This document shows, piece by piece, positions 49,127 through 63,200 of a stretch of DNA of 64,000 nt. The notes under the pieces were generated by a model, which was not told where the DNA came from, did no database searches, and saw nothing but the letters and a program-made list of their open reading frames with translations. A program made the translations under genes and the position numbers. Source of the DNA: Membranipora membranacea (lineage: Eukaryota; Bryozoa; Gymnolaemata; Cheilostomatida; Membraniporidae); NCBI GenBank assembly GCA_914767715.1, contig OU612066.1, positions 17,303,001-17,367,000 of the forward strand. Reading direction: 5' to 3'. The stretch's first letter is position 1. Each line of letters starts with the position of its first letter.

Positions 49127-52100
49127 TCATCTGCTAAATGTCCAATAGGATTGCGGTGGGCAGGATTTCAAACCAGTTAATCTCACTTTTAATGATGTTC
49201 TACTTTTAACAGCGCACACTATACTCTTCTCTCCGCCTCCTGCAAATAGGAAAGTTCAAAACATCAGACCAATATTTTTACACTGAAAAAATTCATAGCC
49301 CTTCTGGGTAAGCTCCCACTTTTATCTACTTATGAGAACAGTAAAAACTGAATTTCTCAACAAAGGTTAATGATTGAATCATTGAATGTATCAACCATTG
49401 TACAATGTCTCCTGTCAATGAAAATACGTATCCATTTTTACGCAGAAAAAACTCAGTAATGAAAAGTAAATGAAAGTGGAAGCATATTCTGCCAATGTGT
49501 TAGTTCTTATTGGTGGGAAGAAGAAGAGCCAATGTCAAGGTCATGTGTAGCCTGTCTTGACTAGCTTGTCAAGACAGGCTAGGACATATGGTACTTTCAA
49601 ATGTAACAAGCAACACAGCTAGAGTTCAATTCTGAGATTGTTGTACACGAAGCTTGTAAATAATTCAAAATTATATGTTAGGTTTTGCTAGTGCCTTGTG
49701 AGCATGTTTTGAGGGATTAATGTCTCATACTATATAGCTCTAGATATTGTGCGTAGCTGTTTTAAAATTAAATCCAAGTCAGCATATAACTAACTGTACT
49801 TACTGCTGTGTTTAATAAGTTTGAATAATCCTCTACCGACAGATTCAAACACATTTTTGTCGCACATGGACACCGTCTTAGCTGCCTGCTGTGAGCTGGG
49901 CTGGAACAGAAATATTTAACACTTTTGAATAACTGTATAACATGAGCCAAGTCCTTAATTTGCTTGCTCAGGTAGACAGGTTTTTGTTGCACAATGCATG
50001 CCTTAGAATGCCAGTTTGCTGCAAATTAACTCATATATCATAGTGGCATTACCGTTGCTATGAGTCTCACTCCAGAAGGATCTACTGTCAGTTGACCTTG
50101 AGAGTACCGAATCCATGGATAAAAATTCGTTTTCACATTCCACACATGTATAATGACAAATATCCGTCCGTCACGATCTCGATCTATTTCATAATAATCA
50201 CTCTTCACATACTGGTAATATGTTGCTATAACAAGCAGTAGGAAAACACTGTAAATAGAGTGGATTGCCTGAAGGCTGAAGCCATCATTTCATTAGTATG
50301 CGAGTTACAATCAGAATAGCAACATCTCATTAAGCCTAGAGTAAGTCCACACAGTCCTGAAAGTTTAGCTCAGCCCCACTGGGTTGGCGAGTGAGAATGG
50401 TACTGGCCATGTTTACTGAAATAGATTACCTGGCCCAATCACATCTAGTTAAAACATTCATATCTGCTTCCTGTGAAATAAATTTCTATTTTAATTTGCA
50501 AAACGTAATTTTCTAAGTATGGATCTGGATGAAATCTTGCAGATTCATCACATGCTTTCATGCAAATAAATGTGGAGGGGTCAGCGTTGGATGGTTCATC
50601 GGGATCTGACATGATTGTATATTTATGGTATGAATATAATTGCAATATGTAGCAAATGTTGGCCAATAAGCCAATTAGTGCGATCACAGGAAGTTTCTAA
50701 CGCTAACTTATTGAGTCGGATTAGGCCCAGTGTGGTCTAGCCTTAGGTAGAGGTAGAGGAAAGGTAGCAAAAAATGGTAATAGTTGAAAAGCCACTAAAA
50801 GCTATCATTCAATTTATTTTAACAGAAGGGGTGCAACATATTGACAACATTATATGTATAGATTGGTCGCTCAAATTCTATGTCATAGTTTGCCAGTTAG
50901 GGAGGAATCAATTTTTTAACTCTAAAACTTGCAGGAGATAAATCTTAATAATTACCCATGATATCCCATTATTTCCCATTAGAATACCAAAATATTTCCA
51001 TTTATTCCTTTTCTCAGCTCAGTTTAAAGGGAGTTGTAGCAAGATTGTAAATTTTATTGCAGGTTGAAATGTTATGAGGCAGGTTACATGACTCAAAATC
51101 AATTGAAGTCAGCAAATATTTATGCAGAGAGGTGTGAGGCCATCTTAGGAAGGTTTTCAAAGGCTGCAGCACTTTTTAACTGGCAGACTGAGAGGTGTAG
51201 AAACCAAGTATTTGAAATCAGCATAAAATTCTGAACTAGTGGTATTGTTGCCTCCTTTCGCTAAAACAAACACAGTTTTGAGCACTTAGAGCAAGGTGTA
51301 AATTAAATGATAAGCTATGCGTTTTAAATCTCATCACAGACCTTCTGTTTTCCATTGCTGCATGACTATTTCTTGTGACATTTGATCGATTATCATTAAC
51401 TCAGAGGATTCCTCATCGACTACATTACGTCTGCCTGATGAGCTCTTCTCAAAATGTAATCTCAGCGTCGGGCAGTGTTCAGCATAGTACTGACTTACTA
51501 AAACTTAAAACATGATATCATAATGAGAATTATATTGATATTCTTGAAAAATGAATGATGACAATTCTTAGCTTTACTAGTTAGATTTGTGTTAATCTGC
51601 AAGTCTGATAACTGACCATCAAGGATCAGTATATTCAAATAATATACTAACCTCAAATTTCTGGCCTCAGTCTGTAATGCATTTAATGTGAAACATGCGC
51701 AGCTGATCACCTACTATAACCTGATTTTCTCATCAATTTACAATTGAGTTCAAGCGATCTGGAATTTGATTGATGTTTCGATAATTCCTCATTTCAACGC
51801 AAACATAATGAATCTTTGTATTACCTTAAAAGCCCCTATATTATATTTGTTATATCTAGTATTTGGTAAGTTTAAAAACTAGTTTTAGCGTCATGCTTTC
51901 AAATCAAAGTCTGCATTCAAGGATGATGTATTGTATTGAACATAGAGGCCCTCTAAAGGGTTGTAATAAAGACTCAAGTTAGATCACACTTGATCATTTT
52001 GCCTTAATCTATTAAAGACTATTCTGCTCACCTGTTAAAATGACTAGATGATTGTGCTTGGAAAACATGGTAGAATATGTGATCTTCATTTCGCTTCTTA

Positions 52101-53031
52101 CACTAGAATAATACTGAATAAGGACCTTTAGCTAAAACCCTATAATTTCAGTATAAAGGGTAATAAAACAGATATATTTCCCCTTGTTTGGAATTGTTCT
52201 CAGCTCCTTTCCTTTGTTACATAGAGTTTCCATTTTGAGTATCCTTTGTCTGGTCCTAATGAAAATTCGAACCAATACAGAGGTTCTTGCAACAAAGCAT
52301 GTGTAGAATTTATAACCTGTAGATCTGTGACTTAATCAGGGCTGCATAGAAAGATGCAACCATGGCCCTATCTAAATGAGTTCCAGCGGTAGGGCCAAGG
52401 GATGCTTTGGCAATTGGTTGTGATTGATAATTTATGTCATATCTTTGTAAATTGTCAAACTATAGATGTATTGGAAAGGGGTTGCACTAGAAGCGTACAT
52501 CTTCTAAACAACTCTATATGTATAAAATGGTTCATAATCAGTTCATCAACTTTTTTGCCCAAATAACCTAATGGGCCACGATCATATATGCAAAGCCAAA
52601 TCAATAAAACAGGTTAGTGTAAAGAACAAAATGGTCATCGTATTGAACTAAAGTCTAACGACCTATGTAAAGTAAAACATCTGGAATCATTATTCATGAC
52701 AGGCCTTTGTTAAGGGATTGTGGTAAGAGCTAATCCCAAATTAAAGTTTTAGCCTCCAAAGCAACACGTTCTACTGTCATTGACGTAAGAAAGTTGTTCC
52801 TTTATTCTAAAATGTCCATTTTTTGCCAGGATTTGCCCTACTGATAGGCAGATGGGCAGATAAGATTTGATATAATTGTCATCCTATTGGATAGATCAAG
52901 TGAGAAACAAAAGAAAGCACTTGAGATTATGTGTTACCAAACTAATCCTAAGTTTTTTTCACCTGAGATTATGTAAACTACACCATCAACTGACATGCAT
53001 TGATTTCCTGCTTTGCAGATGGGCTTGGTTT
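49127..53031 (-). CDS. Gene B, copy U4: unknown seven-exon gene (5' exon uncertain)
   Basis: Seven exons chain in phase: 52963-53031 (TKPICKAGNQCMSVDGVVYI), 52221-52285 (PLCWFEFSLGPDKGYSKWKL), 52032-52131 (LKVLIQYYSSVRSEMKIT), 51342-51497 (VSQYYAEHCPTLRLHFEKSS), 50053-50225 (YYQYVKSDYYEID... HVWNV), 49804-49900 (SSQQAAKTVSMCDKNVFE) and 49127-49239, ending SYWTFSR and TGA. That gives about 255 residues plus an unidentified N-terminus. A candidate first exon (AAYAKC followed by a GC or GT donor) lies near 53330 in the right phase. There is no evident signal peptide or membrane segment. The strand-rich composition suggests a beta fold, but I recognise no family. It lies between cyclin F and gene A on the same strand. 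Confidence 0.7.
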
Positions 53032-53467
53032 CTGTGGTAAATTTTTTTGCAACGTTCAACTTCGTTCGGCAGAGAATTATAATCATTCCAGCTTGACATC
53101 TGTTATCAAGTGTCTCCCAAGTAATTAATTATTTATCGATGTAAGAGTGGTGTAACAATTGATGTCACAGATGATTTTTTAGGAGAGAGATATGATATGT
53201 TAGTAAATTGTCAGTAAAATCTTGTGGTCTGTGTTAATCTCCTATTGTACTTATATTTTGACTCAACATCTTCAAAAGCTTATAAGCCTCTCCATAGTAC
53301 ATGAAGTTGCATTTCTAGCCACATTTTGCATAGGCTGCCATAGGATTAATAGCCCTGCTTTATTTTTTTCATTACCATTAAAAAAAGATGTAAATTTTAA
53401 AAGACCATACTGCTTGCGTGCAGAGCTTTTGTTAAATAAGGCAGATAATTATTTTGATTTATATTGG

Positions 53468-53735
53468 TGTTGCTGATTAGCTTTCGCCCCATTGTATTCA
53501 ATAGCTGGGTACGAGTGTTTACATGGCTGTTCATTTTGTTAGCTTTATTTCAGTATATTATCAATTTTTCTATGACCAGCTTCAGTCAAGTCTGGGCTTT
53601 TGTACAAGTCAGTACACCATGGTTTTGGTTTTGTTGTTATCCAGTGTTTACGATCTCCAATGGTCGCAAATAAAAGCAATATCCGTTTAAACCAAGCTGT
53701 ATAGATCTAGGCAGTATGTCTGTCGTAACAATTGG
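53468..53735. mobile_element. 268-bp insertion unique to U4
   Basis: Flanked by ATTGG on both sides where U1 has a single copy of it. No open frame or inverted termini are obvious. Class unknown. Confidence 0.5.
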
Positions 53736-54214
53736 TTTATTTGAAAACTAACAACTAACAATCCTTGTCACAACGCAAACTCAGCTTGCAATAGTCTACA
53801 ATCATAATTTACTGAAAAAAATACTCATTTTGGTTTTGTATTATCAAATTGAAAATCAATAGTGGGCATGCAAAAAATGGCTGATTTGCAAATGGATAAA
53901 TAATAATCTAGTTATAACTCATATTAACATGCAAAATTTTTGATCAGTAATTTTTGTCCCATTCTCTAAAAAGTTGAAAACGTTAACAAAAAAAGAGTAT
54001 CGGTGGGTTACAGATAACCACTGGCAAACATGAAAAGAGATCTCACTGGTGTATACTTTGGATGAACCTCATTGAAAAAAACAATAACACGTAGTTGGCT
54101 TGTTTGATGAAATATTGAGAAATGGATGAAAATAGGCATTAAATTGCATATGCATGTACATACAGAGCCAACCATTGTATAAAAAAGGGAAGACAATTAC
54201 AAATACATTAGCGA

Positions 54215-57200
54215 TCATTGATATTTTGGTCTCCTTGAGGTAGAACTGTACCCTGCATTAAATTTGCGTTTGGTCTGTTGGCTAAGTGCTGGCTCATTCC
54301 ATGGAGTTGCATTAGATCCTGAGGCTCCACCTATTGCATAGTTCGGGCTCTTATTGCTGACCCCCACCAGGGAGGTTGTTGAATAACTGACTGAGGCTTG
54401 ATTCACTGGTGTCGATTTGATTGCTGTAGGTTTGCTTAGTCCAGTATTATGATTGGATATGGCACCAATAGGAGAGAGAAGATCTATTGATATGGATTGC
54501 TTTCTGTTGTCTTTGTGAGCTAACATGGAAGGGGAGAGTAAATAATCGGTGAGCAGTGATTCATAAGTGTCGTCCATTGATTCTACAAGGAGACAAAATC
54601 AGAAGTCTTTATTGAGTGGAATATTCTGTGTCTGTCATTAGGTTCCACTAATCAAATCATTCTGCTACATTACGTGGATCAGTTGACACTTGGTCCAAAA
54701 TGAAACATTTTTGACTTCAAGGGTTATTGGGAAGTATTTGCCCAACAATGACAAGTATATACAAAATACTAACCCTGTTTTACACATTGAAGATAGGACA
54801 ACCGGGTTTAATTTGTTTAGCTGTGAATCTTGAGGACCAGGACTGTATTCAAGCAATTACGTGCCAGCCCTTGCAGAGTAGGTTTTCTGGCCTGATTATT
54901 GCACAAAAATAACAAGGATGGCCGAGATTAAAATAACAGAAACCGATTCGGGAAAAAATTTCATAAAGTTTGAAAACAACTGGGTAGGCGGTTTTGGTAG
55001 TGTAAGTTTTCCAGTTTCCTGTACATTAAGTGTTGGTTTCACTTGCAGAGAATATACTTCGGGAAAACAGCTGTAAATCCAAGATTTAATACAACACATA
55101 AATTTCCATTGTAAGTGACAAAAGTTTGTATTTACCATCAAGTTCGCTATCTAAACAGCTGTCATCTCCATAATCAGCCCCATCACCATCCTGTACTGAG
55201 AGTAGGGAGTTATCTATACATGCTCGTCTACATGGAGGTGGTGTACCGGCATCGTCACGCTTGGCTGACTCGGCCATTCCGACTACGTCATCTTCCATGT
55301 CAAGGCTAAATGGGATAAAGAGAGCAGATAATTAACAAACATTCTTCTTTTGACCCAAAGCAAGGGGTCATAAAAAAGTGGCAAGAGCATAATATTAATG
55401 AATAAGAAAAACAGAATTCTTAGTAGAAAAAATTTAATTGTCCGTGAAGAAACTATTACCATGGCTGAGCAGGGGCTAAAATGAAATTTAAAGCACAGAT
55501 TCACATTGATCATCCTCAACTTTTGTCACTTTGGTAGGTCCAGTCAACGATCTTCCCCCCCCCCCCCCACATCCTAAATATACACCTCTGCCATAACGAT
55601 ATGTGGTGATTATGGTGGTAACACATTAAATTAGGTCCAGTCAACGATCTTCCCCCCCCCCCCCACATCCTAAATATACACCTCTGCCATAACTATATGT
55701 GGTGATTATGGTGGTAACACATTAAATATGAAAAAATTGGATCTAAATTATTTCAAAGCATTAAATGTAATCAATGAGAGCCCCATTTGAAGCTGTATGT
55801 TGAGTCTATTTGATTTAGAGAGCATTGGCTTGTTCCAGGTCAGCCTAACTGATGATTACGCTATGAGAAAAATCCTACGTCCATGGTTCCATGGTAAAAT
55901 GGATGACACTGTCGATGAGAAGAGAAAAAGTTGCTGATCAATGACACAAACCGACTGGATTACAGAAAACGAAAACAGGAGAGAAATAGGTACAACATAC
56001 AAGAAGCCACTCATACCTGCCAGTCTTTCTGGATGGAGATTTGATGAGATATGGTTGACTTCTCAGTCTCAGATTGACTCCAGCTTGCACCCATTCATCA
56101 GCAGATTTCTCTCCTCCCAAAGCAAAGAGCAGAGCATCTCGTCCAATCACAGCGACGTCGCTCACTTTATCGAACACCTCGCTGGAGTAACGCAGTCTCA
56201 CCGAGTCCAACTTTACATCTCTGTGATCTTTCGGGGCTTCTTCCACAAAGCTGTATCCAAAATGAAAAGATATTATTCAAAACTGTTATGATGGCTGGAA
56301 ATGCTATAAAAACTGATATAAAAAATACTTTAAATATGATATTTTCTGCTTTCCCAGGTTAGTATAGTCTTATTATGGGCTCCGAATCAACTAAAAGTAC
56401 TTACATCTGATTTTGAACCGGTTGGCAACTAATTATATATCAATGATACATAACCAAAGCAGCAAAAAATAATAGGTATATTTAGTATAAAGGCTGAAAT
56501 GAGCAACTCACCATTTCTCATGAATATGTAGTAAGCATGGCCTTAGATCTTGTAACATGAATCCAGTGAACTGAACACATCTCTCTCCCCACAGATCATC
56601 TATAAAACAAACACATCATCCATTGAAACTGAGTTGCAATAATTTCTGGTAACTATATACTTTACTTAGAGAAAATTACTCACTGCTGTTAATAGGGTAC
56701 ATGTCATTGATAATCAGAGGGCGAATAGAGAACTTTATGTCACCACCGTCGGGTAAGGTGGGGGTAACTTGGGACGATTTTTCATTTTTTTAATGATAGG
56801 TCATAACAGATCGTGGCAGGTTTCGGATTTTTATTACGCAAAATGTGCGCCATAGAGGTTTGGTCAACAACTCTTGTCTTGATCTCCGTCAGTAAATAAA
56901 AACATCACAGCAAATAATCTAGATCAAGTTTAATCAAATTTGGAGCTCCTCCTCACCCAGTAACATTGAAGAGCCCTTAACTGCAGGCAAATATGAACAA
57001 TCTTTTTGTAGGCAAGATAAAACTAACTAATGGAGATTTTATGCTAGAACGGTTTAAGTTGTTATTCGCTGTGATAGCAATGTCGAATAGTGCATTTTCC
57101 TGTCACATGTAACACCTACGTACCTTCCTTGAGCATGACTTTAGATAGTATTATACAAGAAGCTGCTAAGTATGATTGTTTGTACACAGTCAGATCTACG

Positions 57201-60200
57201 TGTTGGAGACACAGTTCACATATATACTCTGATAAATGTCTCTCCTTATCTGAGCAGTCGGCTAGCTTACTGAGAACTCGGATATAATCTAATACTGTAG
57301 GTACCTAGAAATAGAGAAATATAATCATATAGGTAATCGTACATGTGTCCTTATACCCAAAAAAAAGAAACTAATAAATATATTTAAATATATATTTATG
57401 TTAATACCTTAGAGAAAGGAGTAAAGTATTTGCGGGAAGAAAACTATTTGCACAAGCTTGAAGGAGCTGGCTAACATTTAGTTTACTTTATATATACTCA
57501 GCACACCAAAATTAAGTGCTAGCTAAGATCAAGTCACCCCCAAACTAGCTCAACTAAACACAAGGTACCTTTTCTCCTCTAGGGTAGGTAACCTTACAGG
57601 TAACTGCACAAGGGGCTATACAAATGTTGATAAGTTCAACGGGGTATGTTCACTACACACATACTGACCATGATCATCTTTACTGATAATGTAGGATATG
57701 GGTATCAAAATGTGAAACTCGATGACAACTGTTTCAAACTTTTGCAGAATTTCGTCACACCCCAGTCTAATTCGAGTGTATTTTTTAGAAAAAGTATTAC
57801 TGCTGGTCACCGGTGGTAACAGAGTTTTACTACACTAGGTTATCTGCTCATGATAAATGTTTAGAATGGTTAGGGTTTCAATGCATAGTTAGCAACAACC
57901 TCATGTTATCGGTACAGCCCTGTAGACAATTCGATCAACCCAAGTACACAGGATGTCAATGGTCAAAACACAGACGCCAAGATTGTTCTCTAGACGTTTA
58001 ACAGCTTGAGATCACATGTTGGCTATGTAGATATATATATACATATACCCTATTTTATTAGGCATATAGATCACATATTTTATATTTATGTATCTTACAT
58101 TTATATCAATATCACTTATATTATTTTATAAAGATCACTTGGTAACAGAACCGAACATGCACTCACCCTGATATTTCCCCTGAGCGATGTGATGATATCA
58201 GCGATCATCTTCACTACATCTTGATACTGATAAGTGTTATCTGTGAGCCAGCAGGCCTCCCAGATCGTGATTACTTCACTGCTCATATATCTGTAGAGCA
58301 AATGACAATGATAGTAACTAATAATAAAAGAATTTGTGCATGCAATTTGGAGTCGCCTTCTCATTGACATAAAACCTCAGAGAGTGGACAACTTGAGGTA
58401 TTTCATGATTTGGGCAATTTATTATTGATCAATAATATCCAAACAGGTGGAACAAGGGATTTATTTGCAGGTAGAAGTCACTGATAGCAATAGAATTGAG
58501 CATCAACATATCTCTTTCTCAATTGAAAACAGTCAAAATCACTCTCTTCGCTCACTCAGTGAGTGTGTAATCTACATACATTCTGAGTAAGTGATTAACG
58601 AATATGTCCATTGGAATATCCAAGCGAGCGCTTATTTTGAGCGAAGTGATAGTCGGCTTTAAAAATCATCGCTCATTCTAATTGACATCCCTGCCCCCCT
58701 CCATTGATAACTGAACTGACCTGGAACAGACGACTAGAGATGCCACTCCGAGTAGCTGTAGCTGAGATCGAGGTATAGATTTGTTCACATACATATAGCT
58801 ATCCATCAGATAGATACTCTGATGTAATGTCTGAGATGAAAACCCCTTTACTGTGGATACTTCTATCAACCAATCCACGAGAATATATCTGAAAAAATCG
58901 AATGAATAATAAATATACGATTGCTGATCATAGACATCTGTACAAAGAAAACTATACATAGACTGCTGTTCAGTACTACCCAGGTTTCTATTGGGTCTAA
59001 TTTATTTGTTTAAATAATTCGTGTCGGTGATTTCAAGAAAAGAAAGACACAATACTTGCTCACATGGGAACAAATTGCATTCTTTTTCCTACCCATGAGC
59101 AGGTTGGCACACAGGTTTTGACGCTAAAGCTCTTACAAAAATTCTGTTTACTACCATAAATCAAGTGACACAACATCAAATTCAAGGGTAGCCCAGACAT
59201 CTCACTTGTGAAATGGAATTCTGCAAAAATGTCATGTGCACATAAAAGCTGATCTCACACCTCATGCTGGCAGTAACTGTAGATTGAGTAGAGAATATTT
59301 TGCGTAGGTTTAATGACTGTGATTTCTGTAGGATATTCTGGGTGTAATCTGCAGCGATATGACTATCTAACCCTCCGTATCGCTCTGACATATACATATC
59401 TAACAATGATAGGGTGGCATCGAGATGTGGTCCCATAGATACAACAGATCTCAGCTGCCGTACCGATTCTGTTTCATTCTCTAAGCTGTTGTTATTCTGA
59501 AATATATTCAAACAAAATAGTTATATAACTAGTAAGGGTACATATCATATGACCATAAAAAGTGACTAACTACATACATATAATATTTATATTTATGAAT
59601 ATGCCATCAGTGTGAAATTTATGAACTGCTTCTGAAGATGTTTTCAGCCGGCATTATTTCAAAATCATTTAGCATACATGCCAAAGTTAACTGGGGGTAA
59701 CCCCCGGGTGAAAGAAATACCCTGTATATCTCATTATGTCTGCAAATCTTATAGCTACATGTTATTACCAGCAGGCAAATATTCTAGCTCTCATAAGATT
59801 CGTTGCCGCAAAAATAATATGGCCTCAATACTGCGGTCAAATAAATTCTTTTTGCTGGTAGGTGGCTGATCTATTGGTATCTGAGAGCTATATTTACTTT
59901 AAACACAAGTAAAATAGCTAGACAAGTCACTAAATATGTTACAGAAAAATCACAAAAAGAGGACTCACTCGCCGCACACAATATATTTATTTCTCTTCTT
60001 GAGACAATACCAAACATACATACCTGAGATTTAGATTGTCTTAGCTGCCAGAGCATATAGGCAGCATTGACACAGTGATGCTGACTCTTTGCGTCTTCTA
60101 AGCAGTCCATGGCTAAGTTATAATCATTGCTGAGTAGGGCTATCTTCGCTATGCAGGTCAGCACTTCTCCACTGATGGATTCCTGCTATTATATACACAA

Positions 60201-63200
60201 TTCCTTTAATGAAGATCAAACACTAACTGGCAGGGACAACCAAAAATAAACAACACGGACAATTTGGGTATTGGCATCGGTTTATCACAGCGGTATCATG
60301 ATGATAGTAGAAAAAAGGAGTGATGAAATAAAATTATGATGATGTGACAACAGGCTCTAAAGTGAAAGAATGTATGTAGAATTAGATCAAATTAGATCCA
60401 TCTTGTCAGCATTCAGGTCAGGTTTGCTCCCCTTCTACTGAAAAGTAGGCGATCAGTGGGGGAAGCAATTCCAAATGCAGGCAAACTGGTTTTAACGTGG
60501 TTTACATTTCACTATGTAGCCTAACGGGAGTGATTGTTGTCATCTCAAACATCTGACTGCCCTACATCAAATGAAGTTCATTGCTATTTGCTATTGCATT
60601 GCTTTATAACACTAACCTTCTCTGCACAGTCACATTTAAGCCGCTGGTAGACTAATTCCTTACAGCAGTTTTTGAGTGACCAGGGAGGGCGAAAGAGCAA
60701 CCAAGAGAAAGGAGACTGTGATTTGGAAAGTTTATCGGCATAACCAAGTAACCTCGCTGCAGACAAGGCATTGGAATGAACGCTTGTTGGCTTGTCATCG
60801 TGAGGCACTAAAAATACATAACCAATGTTATTCAAAGTTTCAGCCAGCCTGTTTTTGAACTGATGGAGAGGGAAGGAATGTTCCCCTCCAACATAACAAT
60901 ATGTAACACAGATGTGATATTCTGAGCCCCATATTTCCATCACAAATCAATCTTACCACTGCTATATATTATCACAGAGTAAGGATATATATCCTTACTC
61001 TGTGATATTATGTGCATTAGCTTGTCTGAGTTTTTCAAGGTTGTAACTGGGATATCAATCAATACCAGATTATTAACTAGAACCTTGTTTTTTTACTGAC
61101 AGTTATATACTGATGGATTATCGCCACATATAGCCATAGGGCTAACTATGTGTTATACCACTAATCCATAAACAAAAGTTACCTCAGCTTGCTAGGTGTA
61201 AGTGTTTTTTTGTGGTCAATCCATTAGAGTACTTTTCCCTCATATTTCAAAAGCTAAGATGCAGGGATAAATATACAGGAAGAAATTCAAACTGCCAACC
61301 ACAATGAATCGTGTGGTTAGGCAATAAAAATTAATCACATTTTCTGAAAAATGACACAAAGTTTATTGCTAGATCATGCCAATATCGGCCTTGCGAAATG
61401 GCCAATGTTGTTAGTGTAATCCTTACTCATGATATTTTTAGATCCTACTTCTAATGTCAACAATAAATAATAGTTGCCGCTTCAAATTTGAAAATCTATA
61501 AGCAGAAGGCCCCTCCAGTTGATGAGATGGAGGAGCAAATCTTCAATTCAAAGGACACTGGTTTTTTTCCACAAATTATTTTCAGGTTTTACTATCAAAA
61601 CATTCAACTGTCAATTACTCGAGCCCATCACAAGAATGTATTATGTGTAGGATACTTTGTTTGGGACAAGTACTTTCTATCTGAGTGCATCACATTGAGA
61701 CAATATTGTGGTGAAATTGAAAATAATAGAGCAAACATTTCTATCAGCAATAGGGCCGGGCAAACAAAAGACATGTAAACAGAGCCACTGCAAGTCACTC
61801 ATAACTGACAAATTCAAATCAGGCCAATCACATTATTCATAATCATCTCAACCCACCCATCCAGAGGTGCAATTATCTCTAGACAAGACAAGGTTCAAAT
61901 TTGCATACCCAAGATTTTCAAAAATATTCCGGGTAGATTACAAATTTGGGCACCAATTATAGCATGTAACCATTTATATTCTACCTTCTAATTACCAGTA
62001 ATTAACTTACCGATGCATTATGTTGCGGTTTAAAATTTTTAAATTGCTGGAATCGATTGGCCAAGAAAATCAGGAAACCTGTCTAGGATAATTGCGAGCT
62101 CTTGAGCAATTAAAACTGAACTTTTGTTTACTTCCCCTAAATTCAAATGAAACTTAGCATCAAGTACAAATTTTAATCCTTTTCACATACTTGCTTCCAT
62201 TCAAGACAGTCATGATATTTGTGTTTTAAACTTCATTAACATCATTGTAGGGGGAGCGTGGTACATAAGAGTGTTTATAAGCGGGGGGGGGGGGACAATA
62301 GCGAACTAGGGCACAAATATATGAGATAGTATGAGATACTTACAGCCTTCATTGTACAGGTGAGCAACCCCAAGTTTGACAGTAGCTTCAAAATTTTGCA
62401 GATCTGAGGCTCTACAAAGACAAACACCAAAATATTGAAGTTGTTCATATCTCAGAAAGTCTATCAGGACACTCAATATTATATAAATTGATATAAAGAG
62501 CGAGCCAAGATACGGAGGGGCAACTGCAGTTTTGCCACATATGATAGACATCGACAGATGACCAAGGCTCACAACTATCACTTAGCAGTAAAATTCTTTA
62601 ATTGAAGGTCTGAGATAGTCACAACAGAATAATTATTATGAGACTCACCTCTTGAAGAATTTGAGATTGTCTTTGGATGGCCATATGTCTGTAAATTTGA
62701 CTGTTCTCCATGATACGGTGCTGTGATTCAGAAGATCATTAAGTTTGGAGTTTACCTAAAATTTAGGATATGCAAAAATGACACTTCAACGTCTTTGTTG
62801 CCAATATAGATAATGCCTATGGTAGTTGCCGCCGCAAACCAGTGCATGCTTAGCTTGTAAGAATGAAGATGGAAAAAAGGCAGTAGCAATCAATGCGCAG
62901 AAAAAAATATTGTTACCAGTAATAGAGCTGTGATCTACATACTCTATTGAATCGAAAAACAATACAATTGGTCTGTTAAACGCTGTGTCATCATCATTTT
63001 TTGTATTCACGTCTGGAACATATCATAGGCAGCTTTTTATTCGCCAAACAACAAGAGAAAGAGCGGGTCAAACGTAGATTGACAGTAAGCTTGAGGTTCA
63101 TAACAGGTTACACCCATTTGAAGTGGAAACCGACCTGGATTAAGTTGAGCAAATCGCTGATGTGAAGGAAGCTTGATATATATTCTAGTAGGGAAGACGG

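Larger units (their letters stand above)
42790..54582 (-). repeat. Duplicated unit U4, joined to intact cyclin F
   Basis: Contains the intact gene A and gene B and leads directly into the last exon of the complete cyclin F gene. It is therefore the likely parent locus of the other units. It carries its own insertions at 43441-43570 and 53468-53735. Confidence 0.8.

Noticed and set aside
53222-53673. Plus-strand frames upstream of gene B U4
   Set aside because: Partly inside the U4-only insertion, not conserved in U1 or U2, no splice signals.
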